Shown here: positions 51,413 to 62,197 of the stretch, piece by piece
How the letters are laid out: the number at the start of each line of letters is the position of its first letter
Numbering within the stretch: position 1 is the first letter of the stretch
From: Bacillus sp. CECT 9360
GTDB taxonomy: Bacteria > Bacillota > Bacilli > Bacillales > DSM-1321
Assembly: GCF_918741275.1 (NCBI RefSeq)
Contig: NZ_CAKKNA010000002.1
Coordinates: 248,001-312,000, forward strand
Direction of reading: 5' to 3'
Length of the DNA: 64,000 bases
Program-made: the position numbers and the translations under genes
The notes under the pieces: generated by a model
Seen by the model: only the letters and a program-made list of their open reading frames with translations
Told to the model about the DNA's origin: nothing
Database searches by the model: none

Positions 51413-51598
51413 ATGGAGCAAGATAAGAATATGGAATTCTTGGCAATAGCCATGAAATATTTTCCGGAAGCAAAAGCAAAATTAGAAGCAGCAGGCATTT
51501 CATTTTCAATGGAGATGGCAGAGCCCTTCATGGACTTATTCCAAAAAGTAATGTACGAAGCCTATGAACTAGGCAAAAAGGAAGCACAAGAAAGTTAA
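51413..51598 (+). CDS. comZ: ComZ, competence modulator
   Basis: ComZ lowers transcription of the comG operon. This 61-residue helical protein (MEFLAIAMKYFPEAKAKLEAAGISFSMEM, FMDLFQKVMYEAYELGKKEA) matches ComZ over its whole length. AAGGAG precedes ATG 51413. It is cotranscribed with med and ends at a strong terminator. Confidence 0.9.
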   Translation: MEQDKNMEFLAIAMKYFPEAKAKLEAAGISFSMEMAEPFMDLFQKVMYEAYELGKKEAQES

Positions 51599-51660
51599 AA
51601 ATTCGGGAGCTGGGGATTGGGGTTAGTCGTAAAACAAGTTAATTCTTTCCTTTCTGCCAA

Positions 51661-51699
51661 TAAAAAAGCTGGCTTAGCATGATTTAGCCAGCTTTTTTC
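51661..51699. terminator. Bidirectional terminator after med-comZ
   Basis: AAAAAAGCTGGCT and AGCCAGCTTTTTT form a 13 bp perfect stem around a short loop, with T-runs on both strands between convergent genes. Confidence 0.9.
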
Positions 51700-51709
51700 T
51701 ATTTCCGGA

Positions 51710-51931
51710 TTATTTATCCTTAGTTATCCATTTGGCCAGCAATGGGTTGAGTTTGCTTAGGCCGGGTTTGATTTGATCGTAGACATTCATGAGGACATCG
51801 ATATTTTCCATGAGTTTTTCATAATCGATATTGCTTGTTTCGGTTTCAAGATTTGGTTCCTCTTCTTCCTTTGCTTCAGCTCTTCTTCCGAACATTAGTT
51901 GTGTAAACCGGTCTCCGTTTTTCTGTTCCAC
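51710..51931 (-). CDS. Small acidic protein, positional counterpart of YjzB
   Basis: This 73-residue soluble product has a very acidic stretch (EAKEEEEPNLETETSN) followed by an amphipathic helix region (YEKLMENIDVLMNVYDQIKP, LLAKWITK). The GTG start has AAGGTGGTG upstream. It occupies the place of yjzB between comZ and fabH in B. subtilis; orthology is suspected from position and the YEKLMENIDVLM segment, not proven. The function is unknown. A helical C-terminal half of this kind could bind another protein or the membrane. Confidence 0.6.
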   Translation of the reverse strand: MEQKNGDRFTQLMFGRRAEAKEEEEPNLETETSNIDYEKLMENIDVLMNVYDQIKPGLSKLNPLLAKWITKDK

Positions 51932-52043
51932 TTGTCATGTGCACCACCTTAGGTTTCCGCTTCCTTTATCTAATTTACTGTATGAATGGAAATCATTCCT
52001 TGGATAGGCCCTTGTCTTTCTCGGAAGAAATAATTGTTTTCTA

Positions 52044-52089
52044 TTGCAAGACGGTGAAGTTTTCTATAAAATTAGTACCAGGTAATAAT
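52044..52089 (+). promoter_or_regulatory. fabH promoter with FapR operator
   Basis: TTGCAA (52044-52049), a 17 bp spacer and TAAAAT (52067-52072) form the promoter. ATTAGTACCAGGTAATAAT (52071-52089) is a near-perfect FapR operator overlapping the start point. FapR represses fatty-acid genes until malonyl-CoA releases it. Confidence 0.85.
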
Positions 52090-52135
52090 AATTGATAATA
52101 ATTTCAAATGAAAATAAAAATAAAGGGGTGTCCAT

Positions 52136-53068
52136 ATGAATGCTGGCATTTTAGGAATTGGCCGCTACTTACCTGAAAAGATTTTAACTAACCTCGATTT
52201 GGAAAAAATAGTCGATACTTCTGATGAATGGATCAGGACGAGAACGGGAATTGAGGAAAGAAGAATAGCAAGTGATGATATCGATACATCTGACATGGCT
52301 TACGCGGCGGCGCTAAAAGCCATTCAGGGATCAGGAATTTCAGCAGAGGATATTGACTTGATTTTAGTGGCTACGGTTACTCCGGATCAGCCGTTTCCCT
52401 CTGTTTCCTGTATGCTTCAAGAAAAATTGGGCGCAAAAAAGGCTGCCGCCATGGACATCAGTGCAGCATGTGCCGGATTCATGTATGGGATGGTAACCGC
52501 GGGTCAATTTATCCAAACAGGAGCTTATAAGCATGTATTAATAGTAGGAGTTGAAAAACTCTCGAAGGTTACAAACTGGGAAGATCGCAATACAGCCGTA
52601 CTTTTCGGTGATGGGGCAGGAGCAGCGGTTATGGGACCGGTTTCCGATGGCCGGGGAATTCTTTCCTTCGAATTAGGGGCTGATGGTACAGGAGGCAAAC
52701 ATTTATATCAGCATAAACACATTGTCATGAACGGTCGCGAAGTGTTTAAATTCGCGGTGCGCCAAATGGGGGAATCCAGTGTCAATGTCCTCGAGAAAGC
52801 CGGTCTGTCAAGAGAAGATGTCGATTTACTCATCCCGCATCAGGCGAACATACGGATTATGGAAGCCGCAAGGGAACGACTAAACCTCCCGATTGAAAAA
52901 ATGTCAAATACGGTTTATAAATACGGAAATACCTCTGCATCTTCCATCCCGATTGCAATCGTTGAGGAATTAGAAGCAGGAAAAATTAAAGATGACGACG
53001 TATTAGTTATGGTCGGTTTTGGCGGAGGCCTAACGTGGGGAGCGATTGCTCTTCGTTGGGGAAGGTAA
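52136..53068 (+). CDS. fabH: 3-oxoacyl-ACP synthase III (FabH)
   Basis: FabH starts fatty-acid synthesis by condensing a branched or straight acyl-CoA primer with malonyl-ACP. The 310-residue enzyme has the triad Cys112 (SAACAGF), His235 (PHQANIR) and Asn265 (KYGNTSASS). AGGGGTG precedes the ATG. It is followed by fabF, probably in one FapR-controlled unit, like fabHA-fabF in B. subtilis. Confidence 0.96.
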   Translation: MNAGILGIGRYLPEKILTNLDLEKIVDTSDEWIRTRTGIEERRIASDDIDTSDMAYAAALKAIQGSGISAEDIDLILVATVTPDQPFPSVSCMLQEKLGAKKAAAMDISAACAGFMYGMVTAGQFIQTGAYKHVLIVGVEKLSKVTNWEDRNTAVLFGDGAGAAVMGPVSDGRGILSFELGADGTGGKHLYQHKHIVMNGREVFKFAVRQMGESSVNVLEKAGLSREDVDLLIPHQANIRIMEAARERLNLPIEKMSNTVYKYGNTSASSIPIAIVEELEAGKIKDDDVLVMVGFGGGLTWGAIALRWGR

Positions 53069-53160
53069 TCATAAAAAGTAAGAATTATTCATTTTATAAG
53101 ATAAAGATAACGCGAATGTCTCTGTTTGGTTAGGCATTTTGAAAGGAGAATTATTTTTCT

Positions 53161-54399
53161 ATGAATAAACGCCGGGTAGTTGTAACAGGAATCGGATCAG
53201 TCACTCCATTAGGAAATGATGCAGAAACAACATGGTCGAATATTCTCGCTGGTAAGTCAGGAATCGGGCCATTAACCCGCTTGAACGCGGATGAATATCC
53301 CGCGAAGGTAGCAGCGGAGGTAAAAGATTTTAGCATTGAAGAATATATAGACCGGAAAGATGCCAGAAAGATGGATCGTTTTACACATTATGCCGTCGCG
53401 GCTTCTATGATGGCGGTCAAAAATGCAAAGCTTGAAATCACCGAAGAAAATGCGCCAAGGGTAGGCGTGTGGATCGGTTCGGGGATTGGCGGAATGGAAA
53501 CCTTTGAAAACCAGCATGAAACGTTTTTAAACAGAGGGTATAAAAGGGTAAGCCCTTTCTTCGTACCAATGATGATTCCGGATATGGCTGCCGGGCAGGT
53601 TTCGATTATGCTTGGTGCTAGAGGAGTGAACTCCTGTACAGTGACAGCTTGTGCTTCCGGTACGAATTCCATTGGTGATGCGTTTAAAGTTATCCAACGA
53701 GGCGATGCGGATGCCATGATTACCGGCGGAACCGAAGCCCCAATTACATCCATGGCGGTGGCAGGTTTCTGTGCCAATACTGCATTATCGACTAATCCCG
53801 ACCCGCAGACGGCAAGCCGTCCTTTCGATTTAAACAGAGACGGCTTTGTGATAGGAGAAGGAGCAGGAATCATCGTGCTTGAAGACTTGGAGCATGCGTT
53901 AAACCGCGGCGCTGATATTATTTGTGAAATCGTCGGTTACGGGTCTACAGGTGATGCTTATCATATTACCGCCCCGGCACCTGAAGGGGAAGGCGGAGCG
54001 CGTGCGATGAAAATGGCGATTAACGATGCCGGCCTCAGCCCGGAGGAAATTCAATATGTGAATGCCCATGGAACCAGCACCGCTTATAATGATAAATATG
54101 AAACGATAGCCGTGAAAGAAGTGTTTGGCGACCATGCCCGTAAGCTTGCGATGAGTTCAACTAAATCGATGACAGGCCATTTGCTTGGAGCGGCCGGAGG
54201 AGTGGAAGCTGTTTTCACGATCCAGTCGATCCGTGACGGAGTGATGCCGCCAACGATGAATTTGGAAACGGCTGACCCCGACTGTGATTTGGATTATGTA
54301 CCAAATGAAGCAAGAAAAGCTGAAATAAAGGCGGCAATGAGCAATTCTCTTGGTTTTGGCGGGCACAATGCAACGATTGTGTTCAAAAAATACGAATAA
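53161..54399 (+). CDS. fabF: 3-oxoacyl-ACP synthase II (FabF)
   Basis: FabF elongates acyl-ACP chains. The 412-residue enzyme has catalytic Cys164 ([10 protein letters not shown]), His in [12 protein letters not shown] and the [13 protein letters not shown] motif. GAAAGGAG lies upstream of the ATG. It is 92 bp after fabH and ends at a strong terminator. Confidence 0.96.
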   Translation: MNKRRVVVTGIGSVTPLGNDAETTWSNILAGKSGIGPLTRLNADEYPAKVAAEVKDFSIEEYIDRKDARKMDRFTHYAVAASMMAVKNAKLEITEENAPRVGVWIGSGIGGMETFENQHETFLNRGYKRVSPFFVPMMIPDMAAGQVSIMLGARGVNSCTVTACASGTNSIGDAFKVIQRGDADAMITGGTEAPITSMAVAGFCANTALSTNPDPQTASRPFDLNRDGFVIGEGAGIIVLEDLEHALNRGADIICEIVGYGSTGDAYHITAPAPEGEGGARAMKMAINDAGLSPEEIQYVNAHGTSTAYNDKYETIAVKEVFGDHARKLAMSSTKSMTGHLLGAAGGVEAVFTIQSIRDGVMPPTMNLETADPDCDLDYVPNEARKAEIKAAMSNSLGFGGHNATIVFKKYE

Positions 54400-54406
54400 A
54401 GTACGG

Positions 54407-54440
54407 AAGGTGCACCCGATTTTGACGGTGCACCTTTTTA
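54407..54440 (+). terminator. Terminator of fabHF
   Basis: AAGGTGCACC and GGTGCACCTT pair perfectly, followed by TTTTATATT. Confidence 0.9.
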
Positions 54441-54504
54441 TATTCAAATATCCGAACCATAAGAAAAGGCAGCAGTTAGCGAGACTGCTACCTTTCCTAG
54501 TTAC

Positions 54505-54627
54505 TTAATTTTTTCGGGATTGAGTATTAAACGATTGAAACTGGCTCATTAACTTTTGTCGATTTTTCTTGTCCTTTAAAAAATATGCGGCTCCTACTGC
54601 CAATCCGCCCATAAGTAATTTTCTCAT
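54505..54627 (-). CDS. Small single-helix protein (40 aa)
   Basis: This 40-codon gene has a strong AAGGAGGG ribosome-binding site six bases before ATG 54627. MRKLLMGGLAVGAAYFLKDK is a short glycine-rich hydrophobic helix, followed by a basic tail ending NTQSRKN. It could be membrane-associated, somewhat like the start of YtxH-type proteins. I do not recognise the family. The 214 bp between it and yjaZ contain no further gene that I can see. Confidence 0.6.
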   Translation of the reverse strand: MRKLLMGGLAVGAAYFLKDKKNRQKLMSQFQSFNTQSRKN

Positions 54628-54841
54628 CGTTTTCCCTCCTTATAAATTAGCTTATAAAGATTACTTCCCTTGATGAAGTACAGATAAACGACTATATAAA
54701 AGGAACTTTTATCCAAATGCTATCCAACAACTCAGCACCTGTTATTAAGGCTTCCCTCCTGAGGTTATTTCAATTCGGCAGCCGTCTCGTACTGGTCGCG
54801 TTTGCATAGTATATTGTAACAGAAAAATTTGGAGTGATGGG

Positions 54842-55609
54842 ATGACGGTCATTAATACAAGGGAATGGTTGGAGAACGATTTGGCCAATCCTATAGAAAT
54901 GCTAAAAAAATGTAATGAGTCTTATACGAAAGCAGAATTGGAACAGTATTATGAATACTTGAAAAGATTCGGTATGTATACGCCTTCTGCTAAAATACGA
55001 CAAGATCTGGATCGCTTAATTGACAAAGATATCTGGGGTAAAACAAAACAAATCTTTTCAAAATATAAGGGCCTATGGAAGGGTACAGATATTCCGGTCT
55101 ATATCTTTCCCTATAAAGGATCAGGTCGCTTGCTTCGGACGCAGGATAATAAATCCGGTTTGGCTTTTAAAGACAGACTGTTTCTTTTTATACATTCCAC
55201 CATTAGCGATAAAGAGCTTGAAGCGGTTTTTGTGCATGAATATCACCATGTTTGCCGGCTTAACTTGCTGAAGAAATCCCCTGCGAAATATACTTTGCTC
55301 GACTCCATCATTTTGGAGGGCCTGGCCGAATATGCCGTTTCAAAGCATGTAGGCAAGGATTATTTGGCGAAATGGACGTCATTATATGGAGAAAGCGAAT
55401 TACTTAATTATTATGAGCGTTATTTGAAAAAAAAGCTTCAAACTAAGCGTTCTGATGAGCTTCATGACCAATTGTTGCTCGGGATGAAGCCTTTTCCATC
55501 CATGCTTGGTTATTGTGCAGGGTATTACATGGTAAAGAATGCTGGATTAATCCCAATTAAAAAAACTTTTACGATTTCCTCTGAAGTATTTCTGGAAAAA
55601 ATGGAGTAA
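54842..55609 (+). CDS. yjaZ: DUF2268 putative zinc protease YjaZ
   Basis: This 255-residue cytoplasmic protein has the zinc-protease motif HEYHHVCRLN in its middle and the downstream Glu in LEGLAEYAVSKHVG, consistent with a gluzincin-type active site. In B. subtilis yjaZ follows fabF, as here. GGAGTGATGGG precedes the ATG. The substrate is unknown. The app oligopeptide permease genes that follow yjaZ in B. subtilis are absent, and yjbA comes next. Confidence 0.82.
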   Translation: MTVINTREWLENDLANPIEMLKKCNESYTKAELEQYYEYLKRFGMYTPSAKIRQDLDRLIDKDIWGKTKQIFSKYKGLWKGTDIPVYIFPYKGSGRLLRTQDNKSGLAFKDRLFLFIHSTISDKELEAVFVHEYHHVCRLNLLKKSPAKYTLLDSIILEGLAEYAVSKHVGKDYLAKWTSLYGESELLNYYERYLKKKLQTKRSDELHDQLLLGMKPFPSMLGYCAGYYMVKNAGLIPIKKTFTISSEVFLEKME

Positions 55610-55763
55610 GCCTTATCGAATAATTGGTAAGGCTTACACAAAAAATGTCACCTATCTAAATTATTGGTATTTTTAACCCATCCATATGCAATAAAGGAAT
55701 AATTTCTCTAAGCTCTGCCTATACTGATGGACAAATAGATTTATGTAAGCGAGGGGTTAGATG

Positions 55764-56519
55764 ATGTTATATCTTCACGATGTATGGGTGAATTGGTTTG
55801 AAGGGGAAGAAAACGGCTATAATATTTGCCATTTCCATGAATGGAGAAAAGATGACGGCATTGAACTGTTAGATCAAGTACCGTTATTTAAAATTTCGGC
55901 CCCGTTATTCAACTACATAGAAAATGACTTATCGGAATTGCCTAAAGCACTTCTGAATGATGTCTATCAAAAAGCGTATTCAAGAAAAAACCACGAGAGA
56001 GTTCAATTGGATTATTGTTTTATCGTAACAGATGGTTCCGGAATCCTGGCGGTCGATACAATCGGTTACCATATCCCGATTCGAAAAAGCAGACTAATCC
56101 CCAGGCAGGAACAGATTGTATATGATATGGTCGATAATCATCCGGAAATGGAATACACGTTTTCAGAATCAGAGTCAACGGCTAAAGAGCATCATATTTT
56201 ATCTCCTGACCCGGCTTTCATGAATGGATTGACAAGAAGGGAACGCCAGCTTAAGCAGCTATTGTTCATGGCGCTCGATCAGCTTTTCACAGCAAACAAC
56301 ACGGCTGAAATTCGCTATTGGTACACGGAATGGGCCCCGGAGAAATATGAATATATTCAGGCATTGGAATTCGAAAACGCATGGCATGAACTATATGAAG
56401 AAATACAGGAAGGTTGGTCGGACAAGCATTCGATCCTGTGTGAAAACTTGGTTAAGGGGCAACCATTTTTTGAAAAACTATGGGAAATGGAGATAGGTGA
56501 CAGCCCGTCCATGACATAA
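55764..56519 (+). CDS. yjbA: UPF0736 protein YjbA
   Basis: This 251-residue cytoplasmic protein matches the YjbA family throughout: the start [57 protein letters not shown] and the long helical C-terminus. It has no known domain function. ATG 55764 has GAGGGG at suitable spacing; ATG 55761 is also possible. It is convergent with trpS, as in B. subtilis. Confidence 0.88.
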   Translation: MLYLHDVWVNWFEGEENGYNICHFHEWRKDDGIELLDQVPLFKISAPLFNYIENDLSELPKALLNDVYQKAYSRKNHERVQLDYCFIVTDGSGILAVDTIGYHIPIRKSRLIPRQEQIVYDMVDNHPEMEYTFSESESTAKEHHILSPDPAFMNGLTRRERQLKQLLFMALDQLFTANNTAEIRYWYTEWAPEKYEYIQALEFENAWHELYEEIQEGWSDKHSILCENLVKGQPFFEKLWEMEIGDSPSMT

Positions 56520-56520
56520 G

Positions 56521-56548
56521 AAAAAACGGGATCCGCAATGGTCCCGTT

Positions 56549-56551
<3 letters not shown>
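56521..56551. terminator. Shared terminator of yjbA and trpS
   Basis: AAAACGGGATC and GGTCCCGTTTT pair with one irregular position. It overlaps the trpS stop codon. Confidence 0.8.
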
Positions 56552-57550
<999 letters not shown>

Positions 57551-57648
57551 TTAACCATTTTTCATAATTGTATTTTTGTAAAATTTTATGGGATAAACCC
57601 ATTATAACCTTTAAGCTTAACTATAAGCATAAACAATTTTTCAGGAAA

Positions 57649-57993
57649 TCATAAGTAATAGATAAATAAAGCTCCCAGTACGAATAACAACAGAATAAGG
57701 CCGACGACGACCAAGGAGTTATATGGGAAGGAAACCAGCTCTGAAAGCGGAGTTTTTTCCTCCTTTTTCTGCCGACTTTCGCTTGATTCAAATACAGTCC
57801 GAAAACTGTAGAAAATAGCATCAAAGAAGCCTCTTTGAACAACTATCGTGAAAAGAGAGAGCATAAGCAGCCCGCCTGCGATATAAAAAGTGATGTTGAT
57901 AAAATAAAGCAGCGTAATTTCTCCATAAGAGATAAAGGATATAGAAAAAACTAATCCAAGGGCGATTGCAGTCCAAATAAAAATTTTTTTCAT
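57649..57993 (-). CDS. DUF3899 family membrane protein
   Basis: This 114-residue protein has four hydrophobic segments in two pairs (FIWTAIALGLVFSISFIS, LYFINITFYIAGGLLML, then YNSLVVVGLILLLFVLGALF) separated by a charged loop (SSESRQKKEEKTP). It resembles the DUF3899 family of small Bacillus membrane proteins, with no known function. GAGGT lies before the ATG. It lies upstream of trpS on the same strand. Confidence 0.7.
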   Translation of the reverse strand: MKKIFIWTAIALGLVFSISFISYGEITLLYFINITFYIAGGLLMLSLFTIVVQRGFFDAIFYSFRTVFESSESRQKKEEKTPLSELVSFPYNSLVVVGLILLLFVLGALFIYYL

Positions 57994-58286
57994 TATAAGA
58001 CCTCACTTGCTATTTATGTAAGAAGTAGTATATCAAAAAGAGGAGGAAAAGATATATTCTGAATTCCAACGAGTTATTCTAATATAAGGATTTATGATTA
58101 TTTTCCACACCAAACCATAATATATCGAAAATCGACAAACTTTGGCAACGAATTAAACCAAGCAATTTTAGTTTAATTTGCTGGTTTAAAGTGCTAAAAT
58201 ATTAAGGAATATTAACGAAATGTAAAAAACAAGAGCTCGAATGTCCTATTTCCATAATTTTCGGTAAACTTTTTTGAAAAAACTTA

Positions 58287-58316
58287 TATACAAAATTCTA
58301 AAAACTTGTATATAAT
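58287..58316 (+). promoter_or_regulatory. Candidate promoter of the opp operon
   Basis: TATAAT (58311-58316) is preceded at 18 bp by TATACA (58287-58292). The region 58007-58360 is otherwise non-coding and AT-rich. I see no further gene in it. Confidence 0.45.
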
Positions 58317-58360
58317 AATCTTTGTAAGAATTTTTAATAAAAAAAAGGGGTGTCTCGAAT

Positions 58361-60067
58361 TTGAAAAAGTCAAAATTTTCTTTGCTTTTGATTCTTACAC
58401 TTGTGTTCAGCTTATTCTTAGCTGCATGTAGCGGTGGAGATGACGAAGCAGGTGGCGAGAAAGATGGAGCCAAAGACGATGGCAAAGCTAAAGTTGCTGC
58501 TACTCAGGAATTGAAGATTCTTGATTCTTCGGAAATTCCAACAATGGATACAGCATTGGCTGAAGGTTCAACAAGCTTTGACTATATCAATAACGTAGGT
58601 GAAGGCTTATACCGTCTTGACTTGGAAAATAAGCCAGTTCCGGCAATGGCTGAAGGTGAGCCTGAAATGAATGAAGACAAAACTGTCTTTACTTTCAAGC
58701 TTAGAGATGCTAAATGGTCAAACGGAGATCCTGTAACTGCTAATGATTTCGTATTTGCATGGCAGAGAGCAATCGATCCTAAGACTGCTTCTCCATACGG
58801 ACCGTATATGATGGGCGGAAAGATCAAAGGCGCCCAAGAAATCACGGATGCTGCAGCGGCTAAAAAGTCTTACGATGTTAAGTCACTAGGTGTAGTAGCT
58901 AAAGATGACAAGACATTGGAAGTTACTTTAGATAAGCCAATCCCATATTGGGAAGATTTATTCGCTTTCCCGACTTTCTATCCACAACAAGAGAAATTTG
59001 TTACTGAAAAAGGGAAAGATTACGCAAGCAATAAGGACAACTTATTATACAATGGGCCGTTCGTAATGACTAAATGGGATGGACCTACTGGTACTGAGTG
59101 GGTTCTTGAAAAGAACGAAAACTATTGGGATAAAGATAGCGTAAAATTAACAAAACTTACTTTTAACGTAGTTAAAGACTCTAATGCTCAAGCTACTGCT
59201 TTCGAAGCTGGTGAGGTAGATAGAACATGGAAGCTTTCTTCTGATCTTGTACCTCAATACGAAGGCGATGAGCGCTTGGTTAATGAATTAGAAAAAACGA
59301 CTTTTTGGTTGAAAATGAACCAGAAAAATAATGAGGCACTACAGAATGTAAACATCCGCCGTGCAATCGCACAAGGATTTAACAAAGAAGATTTCGTTAA
59401 CAGCATTCTAAACAATGGTTCACTTGTAGCTAACGGTCAAATGCCTAAAGAATTCGTAACGGATCCTGCAAGCGGCAAAGACTGGCGTGAAGTGAACGGC
59501 GACTTAATCAAGTTCGACGCAGAAGCTGCTAAAGAATCTTGGGAAAAAGGCTTAAAAGAACTTGGCAAAAAAGAACTTACTATTCGTTACCTTGGTGGGG
59601 ACACAGAAACTGCTAAGAAAACGTCTGAGTACATGAAAAACCAATTGGAAACTAACCTTCCAGGTTTGACAATAAAAGTTGAAAATGTTCCGTTCGCAGT
59701 TCGTCTTGAGCGCGATAATAGTCAAGATTATGATCTCCAGGAAGCTGGATGGGGCCCGGATTACCGTGACCCAATGTCCTTCTCTGACTTGTTCGTAACT
59801 GGCGGAGGAAGCAACAGAATGGATTATTCCAATAAGGAATATGATGCGTTGATCAAAAAGGCTCGTACTGAACTTGGTGACCAACCCGAAGAATACTACA
59901 AGACATTGTTAGAGGCTGAAAAAATCCTTATCGAGGAAGATGTTGCGGTCGCACCGATCTATCAGCGTAACTCTGCAACGCTTACAGCAACAAAGATTAA
60001 GGACATCGCGGCTTACGATTACGGTCCAGACTACTCTTTCAAATGGGCTTATGTAACCGAAGAATAA
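58361..60067 (+). CDS. oppA: Oligopeptide-binding lipoprotein OppA
   Basis: OppA is the extracellular substrate-binding subunit of the oligopeptide permease, used for nutrition and for importing signalling peptides in Bacillus. The 568-residue precursor has lipobox FLAACSGG (Cys23) and an acidic linker. It then shows the SBP family 5 pattern (FTFKLRDAKWSNGDPVTANDFVFAWQRAIDP, RYLGGDTETAKKTSEYMKNQ, YDLQEAGWGPDYRDPMSF). The TTG start has GGGGTG upstream. It is separated from oppB by a terminator-like hairpin, which would give excess OppA. Confidence 0.94.
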   Translation: MKKSKFSLLLILTLVFSLFLAACSGGDDEAGGEKDGAKDDGKAKVAATQELKILDSSEIPTMDTALAEGSTSFDYINNVGEGLYRLDLENKPVPAMAEGEPEMNEDKTVFTFKLRDAKWSNGDPVTANDFVFAWQRAIDPKTASPYGPYMMGGKIKGAQEITDAAAAKKSYDVKSLGVVAKDDKTLEVTLDKPIPYWEDLFAFPTFYPQQEKFVTEKGKDYASNKDNLLYNGPFVMTKWDGPTGTEWVLEKNENYWDKDSVKLTKLTFNVVKDSNAQATAFEAGEVDRTWKLSSDLVPQYEGDERLVNELEKTTFWLKMNQKNNEALQNVNIRRAIAQGFNKEDFVNSILNNGSLVANGQMPKEFVTDPASGKDWREVNGDLIKFDAEAAKESWEKGLKELGKKELTIRYLGGDTETAKKTSEYMKNQLETNLPGLTIKVENVPFAVRLERDNSQDYDLQEAGWGPDYRDPMSFSDLFVTGGGSNRMDYSNKEYDALIKKARTELGDQPEEYYKTLLEAEKILIEEDVAVAPIYQRNSATLTATKIKDIAAYDYGPDYSFKWAYVTEE

Positions 60068-60116
60068 AAATTATTGGCGGATTTTCGTTTCTAAATATAT
60101 AATATTTTAGAAGTTG

Positions 60117-60154
60117 AAAAGAGAGTATATTTCACAGATATACTCTCTTTTTCC
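60117..60154 (+). terminator. Partial terminator between oppA and oppB
   Basis: GAGAGTATAT and ATATACTCTC pair perfectly around TTCACAG, followed by TTTTTCC. Read-through of a leaky terminator here would keep oppB-F below oppA. Confidence 0.8.
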
Positions 60155-60207
60155 CTGTAGTAAAATTATTCAGACTAAAGGGAAAATTAAATTTTTCGCA
60201 ATAGGAG

Positions 60208-61146
60208 GTGCACAAAATGGCTAAATATTTGGCTGAACGGGTTTTATATATGATCATTACATTGTTTATCATCGCTTCTGCAACTTTCTTTCTGATGAAG
60301 CTCATCCCAGGATCCCCATTTGCCAATGCTAATAAATTAACCCCTGCACAGCTGGAAATCATGAACGAAAATTACGGCCTTAATCAGCCAGTGCCGGTTC
60401 AATATGCCAAATACATGGGTAATCTCGTGCAAGGGGATCTCGGTATTGCCTTCCAATTTGGGAATACCCCAGTTAGTGATTTGCTTGTCAGCAGATTAGG
60501 ACCTTCCTTGCAGCTTGGTTTGCAAGCTATGATCTTAGGTGCAATTGTAGGAATATTATTAGGAGTCATAGCGGCTTTAAAGCAGAATACATGGATTGAT
60601 TACGGAGCCACATTCGTAGCCGTAATCGGGAAAGCCATCCCTAGCTTCGTTTTTGCCGGTTTGCTACAATATTTCATTGCCTTTAAATTAGGCTGGTTTC
60701 CGGTTATTTTCTGGAAGGGACCGGAATATACCGTACTTCCAACAATCGCCCTTTCGATGTTTTCACTTGCAACATCAGCCCGATTTATGAGGACTGAAAT
60801 GATTGAAATATTAAGTTCGGATTATATTACGCTGGCAAAAGCAAAAGGTGCAAGCTTTTTTGAAATTGCGTTTAAGCATGCGTTACGAAATGCTTTGATA
60901 CCAGTTATAACAGTGCTTGGACCTTTAACGGCTGCATTGATGACCGGGTCTTTAGTTGTAGAAGAGATTTTCGGTATCCCTGGAATTGGGGAACAAATGG
61001 TCAAGTCAATTGCGGTTAATGATTATAATGTTATTATGGGTACCAACCTGGTATATGCTACTTTATTTGTTGTAATCGTTTTGATTGTGGACATATTGTA
61101 TGGTGTCATTGATCCACGAATTCGAGTTGTGGGAGGGAAGAAATAA
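60208..61146 (+). CDS. oppB: Oligopeptide permease OppB
   Basis: This inner-membrane permease subunit has 312 residues and six helices. The ABC-coupling EAA loop reads TLAKAKGASFFEIAFKHALRNALIPVI. GGAGGTG lies upstream of the ATG. It touches oppC (stop and start share one base). Confidence 0.95.
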   Translation: MHKMAKYLAERVLYMIITLFIIASATFFLMKLIPGSPFANANKLTPAQLEIMNENYGLNQPVPVQYAKYMGNLVQGDLGIAFQFGNTPVSDLLVSRLGPSLQLGLQAMILGAIVGILLGVIAALKQNTWIDYGATFVAVIGKAIPSFVFAGLLQYFIAFKLGWFPVIFWKGPEYTVLPTIALSMFSLATSARFMRTEMIEILSSDYITLAKAKGASFFEIAFKHALRNALIPVITVLGPLTAALMTGSLVVEEIFGIPGIGEQMVKSIAVNDYNVIMGTNLVYATLFVVIVLIVDILYGVIDPRIRVVGGKK

Positions 61147-62180
61147 TGGCACAACTTAATGAAAAAATATCTCCTGAAAAATTCAAGCCGGCCATTATTG
61201 ATTCCGCGAAGAGTGAAGAAATTAACAAGCCTAGCTTAAGTTTCTGGAAAGATTCATGGTTGCGCGTCCGTAAAAATAAAGCTGCGGTAGCCAGCCTGGT
61301 GATTATGATATTAATGATCATAATGGCATTTCTTGGCCCGGCTATCAGCGACAAGGATAGTGAATTCCAACAGGTTTCCCAAAATAATCTGCCACCCAAA
61401 ATTCAAGGATTGGAAAGTGTTGGCTGGCTTCCTTTCGATGGAATGAAAACTTTGAATAGCGGTAAAGTTGTCGATGCCTATGAACAGAAAAATGTACCAG
61501 ATGACGTATATTATTGGTTCGGTACCGACGCACTGGGACGGGATTTATTTACCCGTGTCTGGGAAGGTACACAGGTTTCTTTAACCATCGCTTTACTGGC
61601 GGCTTTAATAGATTTGGTAATAGGGGTCGCATATGGTGCAATCTCCGGATACTACGGCGGACGTACTGATAATGTCATGCAGCGGATTGCCGAGGTGTTA
61701 ATGGGAATACCGAACCTGGTTATCGTGATCCTCATGATTCTTGTTCTGGAACCGGGTATCGTTTCAATTGCTGTTGCCATGAGTGTTACCGGCTGGGTAA
61801 CAATGTCGCGTGTAGTCCGCGGACAGGTTTTAAAATTGAAAGAACAGGAATTTGTACTCGCATCCCGAACATTGGGGAATTCCCATGCAAAGATCATTAC
61901 TAAACATTTATTACCCAACCTGGCGGGTGTAATAATCATAAATACGATGTTTTCGATTCCGAATGCGATATTCTTTGAAGCATTTCTAAGCTTTATTGGA
62001 TTAGGGCTTCAGCCGCCGGATGCTTCTCTTGGTACACTTATTGATGACGGGTTCAAAGTATTGCGCCTGCATCCGCACGAAATGATCATTCCTGCGATCG
62101 TGATCAGTATTATAATGGTATCATTCAATATGCTTGCTGATGGATTAAGAGATGCCCTCGATCCAAAAATGCGAGATTAA
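61146..62180 (+). CDS. oppC: Oligopeptide permease OppC
   Basis: The second permease subunit has 344 residues with an N-terminal cytoplasmic extension and OppC_N helix (AAVASLVIMILMIIMAFLGPAIS). After an extracellular insert, TDALGRDLFTRVWEGTQVSL leads into the transport domain and its EAA loop, EFVLASRTLGNSHAKIITKHLLPN. The ATG overlaps the oppB stop. Confidence 0.95.
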   Translation: MAQLNEKISPEKFKPAIIDSAKSEEINKPSLSFWKDSWLRVRKNKAAVASLVIMILMIIMAFLGPAISDKDSEFQQVSQNNLPPKIQGLESVGWLPFDGMKTLNSGKVVDAYEQKNVPDDVYYWFGTDALGRDLFTRVWEGTQVSLTIALLAALIDLVIGVAYGAISGYYGGRTDNVMQRIAEVLMGIPNLVIVILMILVLEPGIVSIAVAMSVTGWVTMSRVVRGQVLKLKEQEFVLASRTLGNSHAKIITKHLLPNLAGVIIINTMFSIPNAIFFEAFLSFIGLGLQPPDASLGTLIDDGFKVLRLHPHEMIIPAIVISIIMVSFNMLADGLRDALDPKMRD

Positions 62181-62197
62181 GAGGTAGGTGAAGATAA

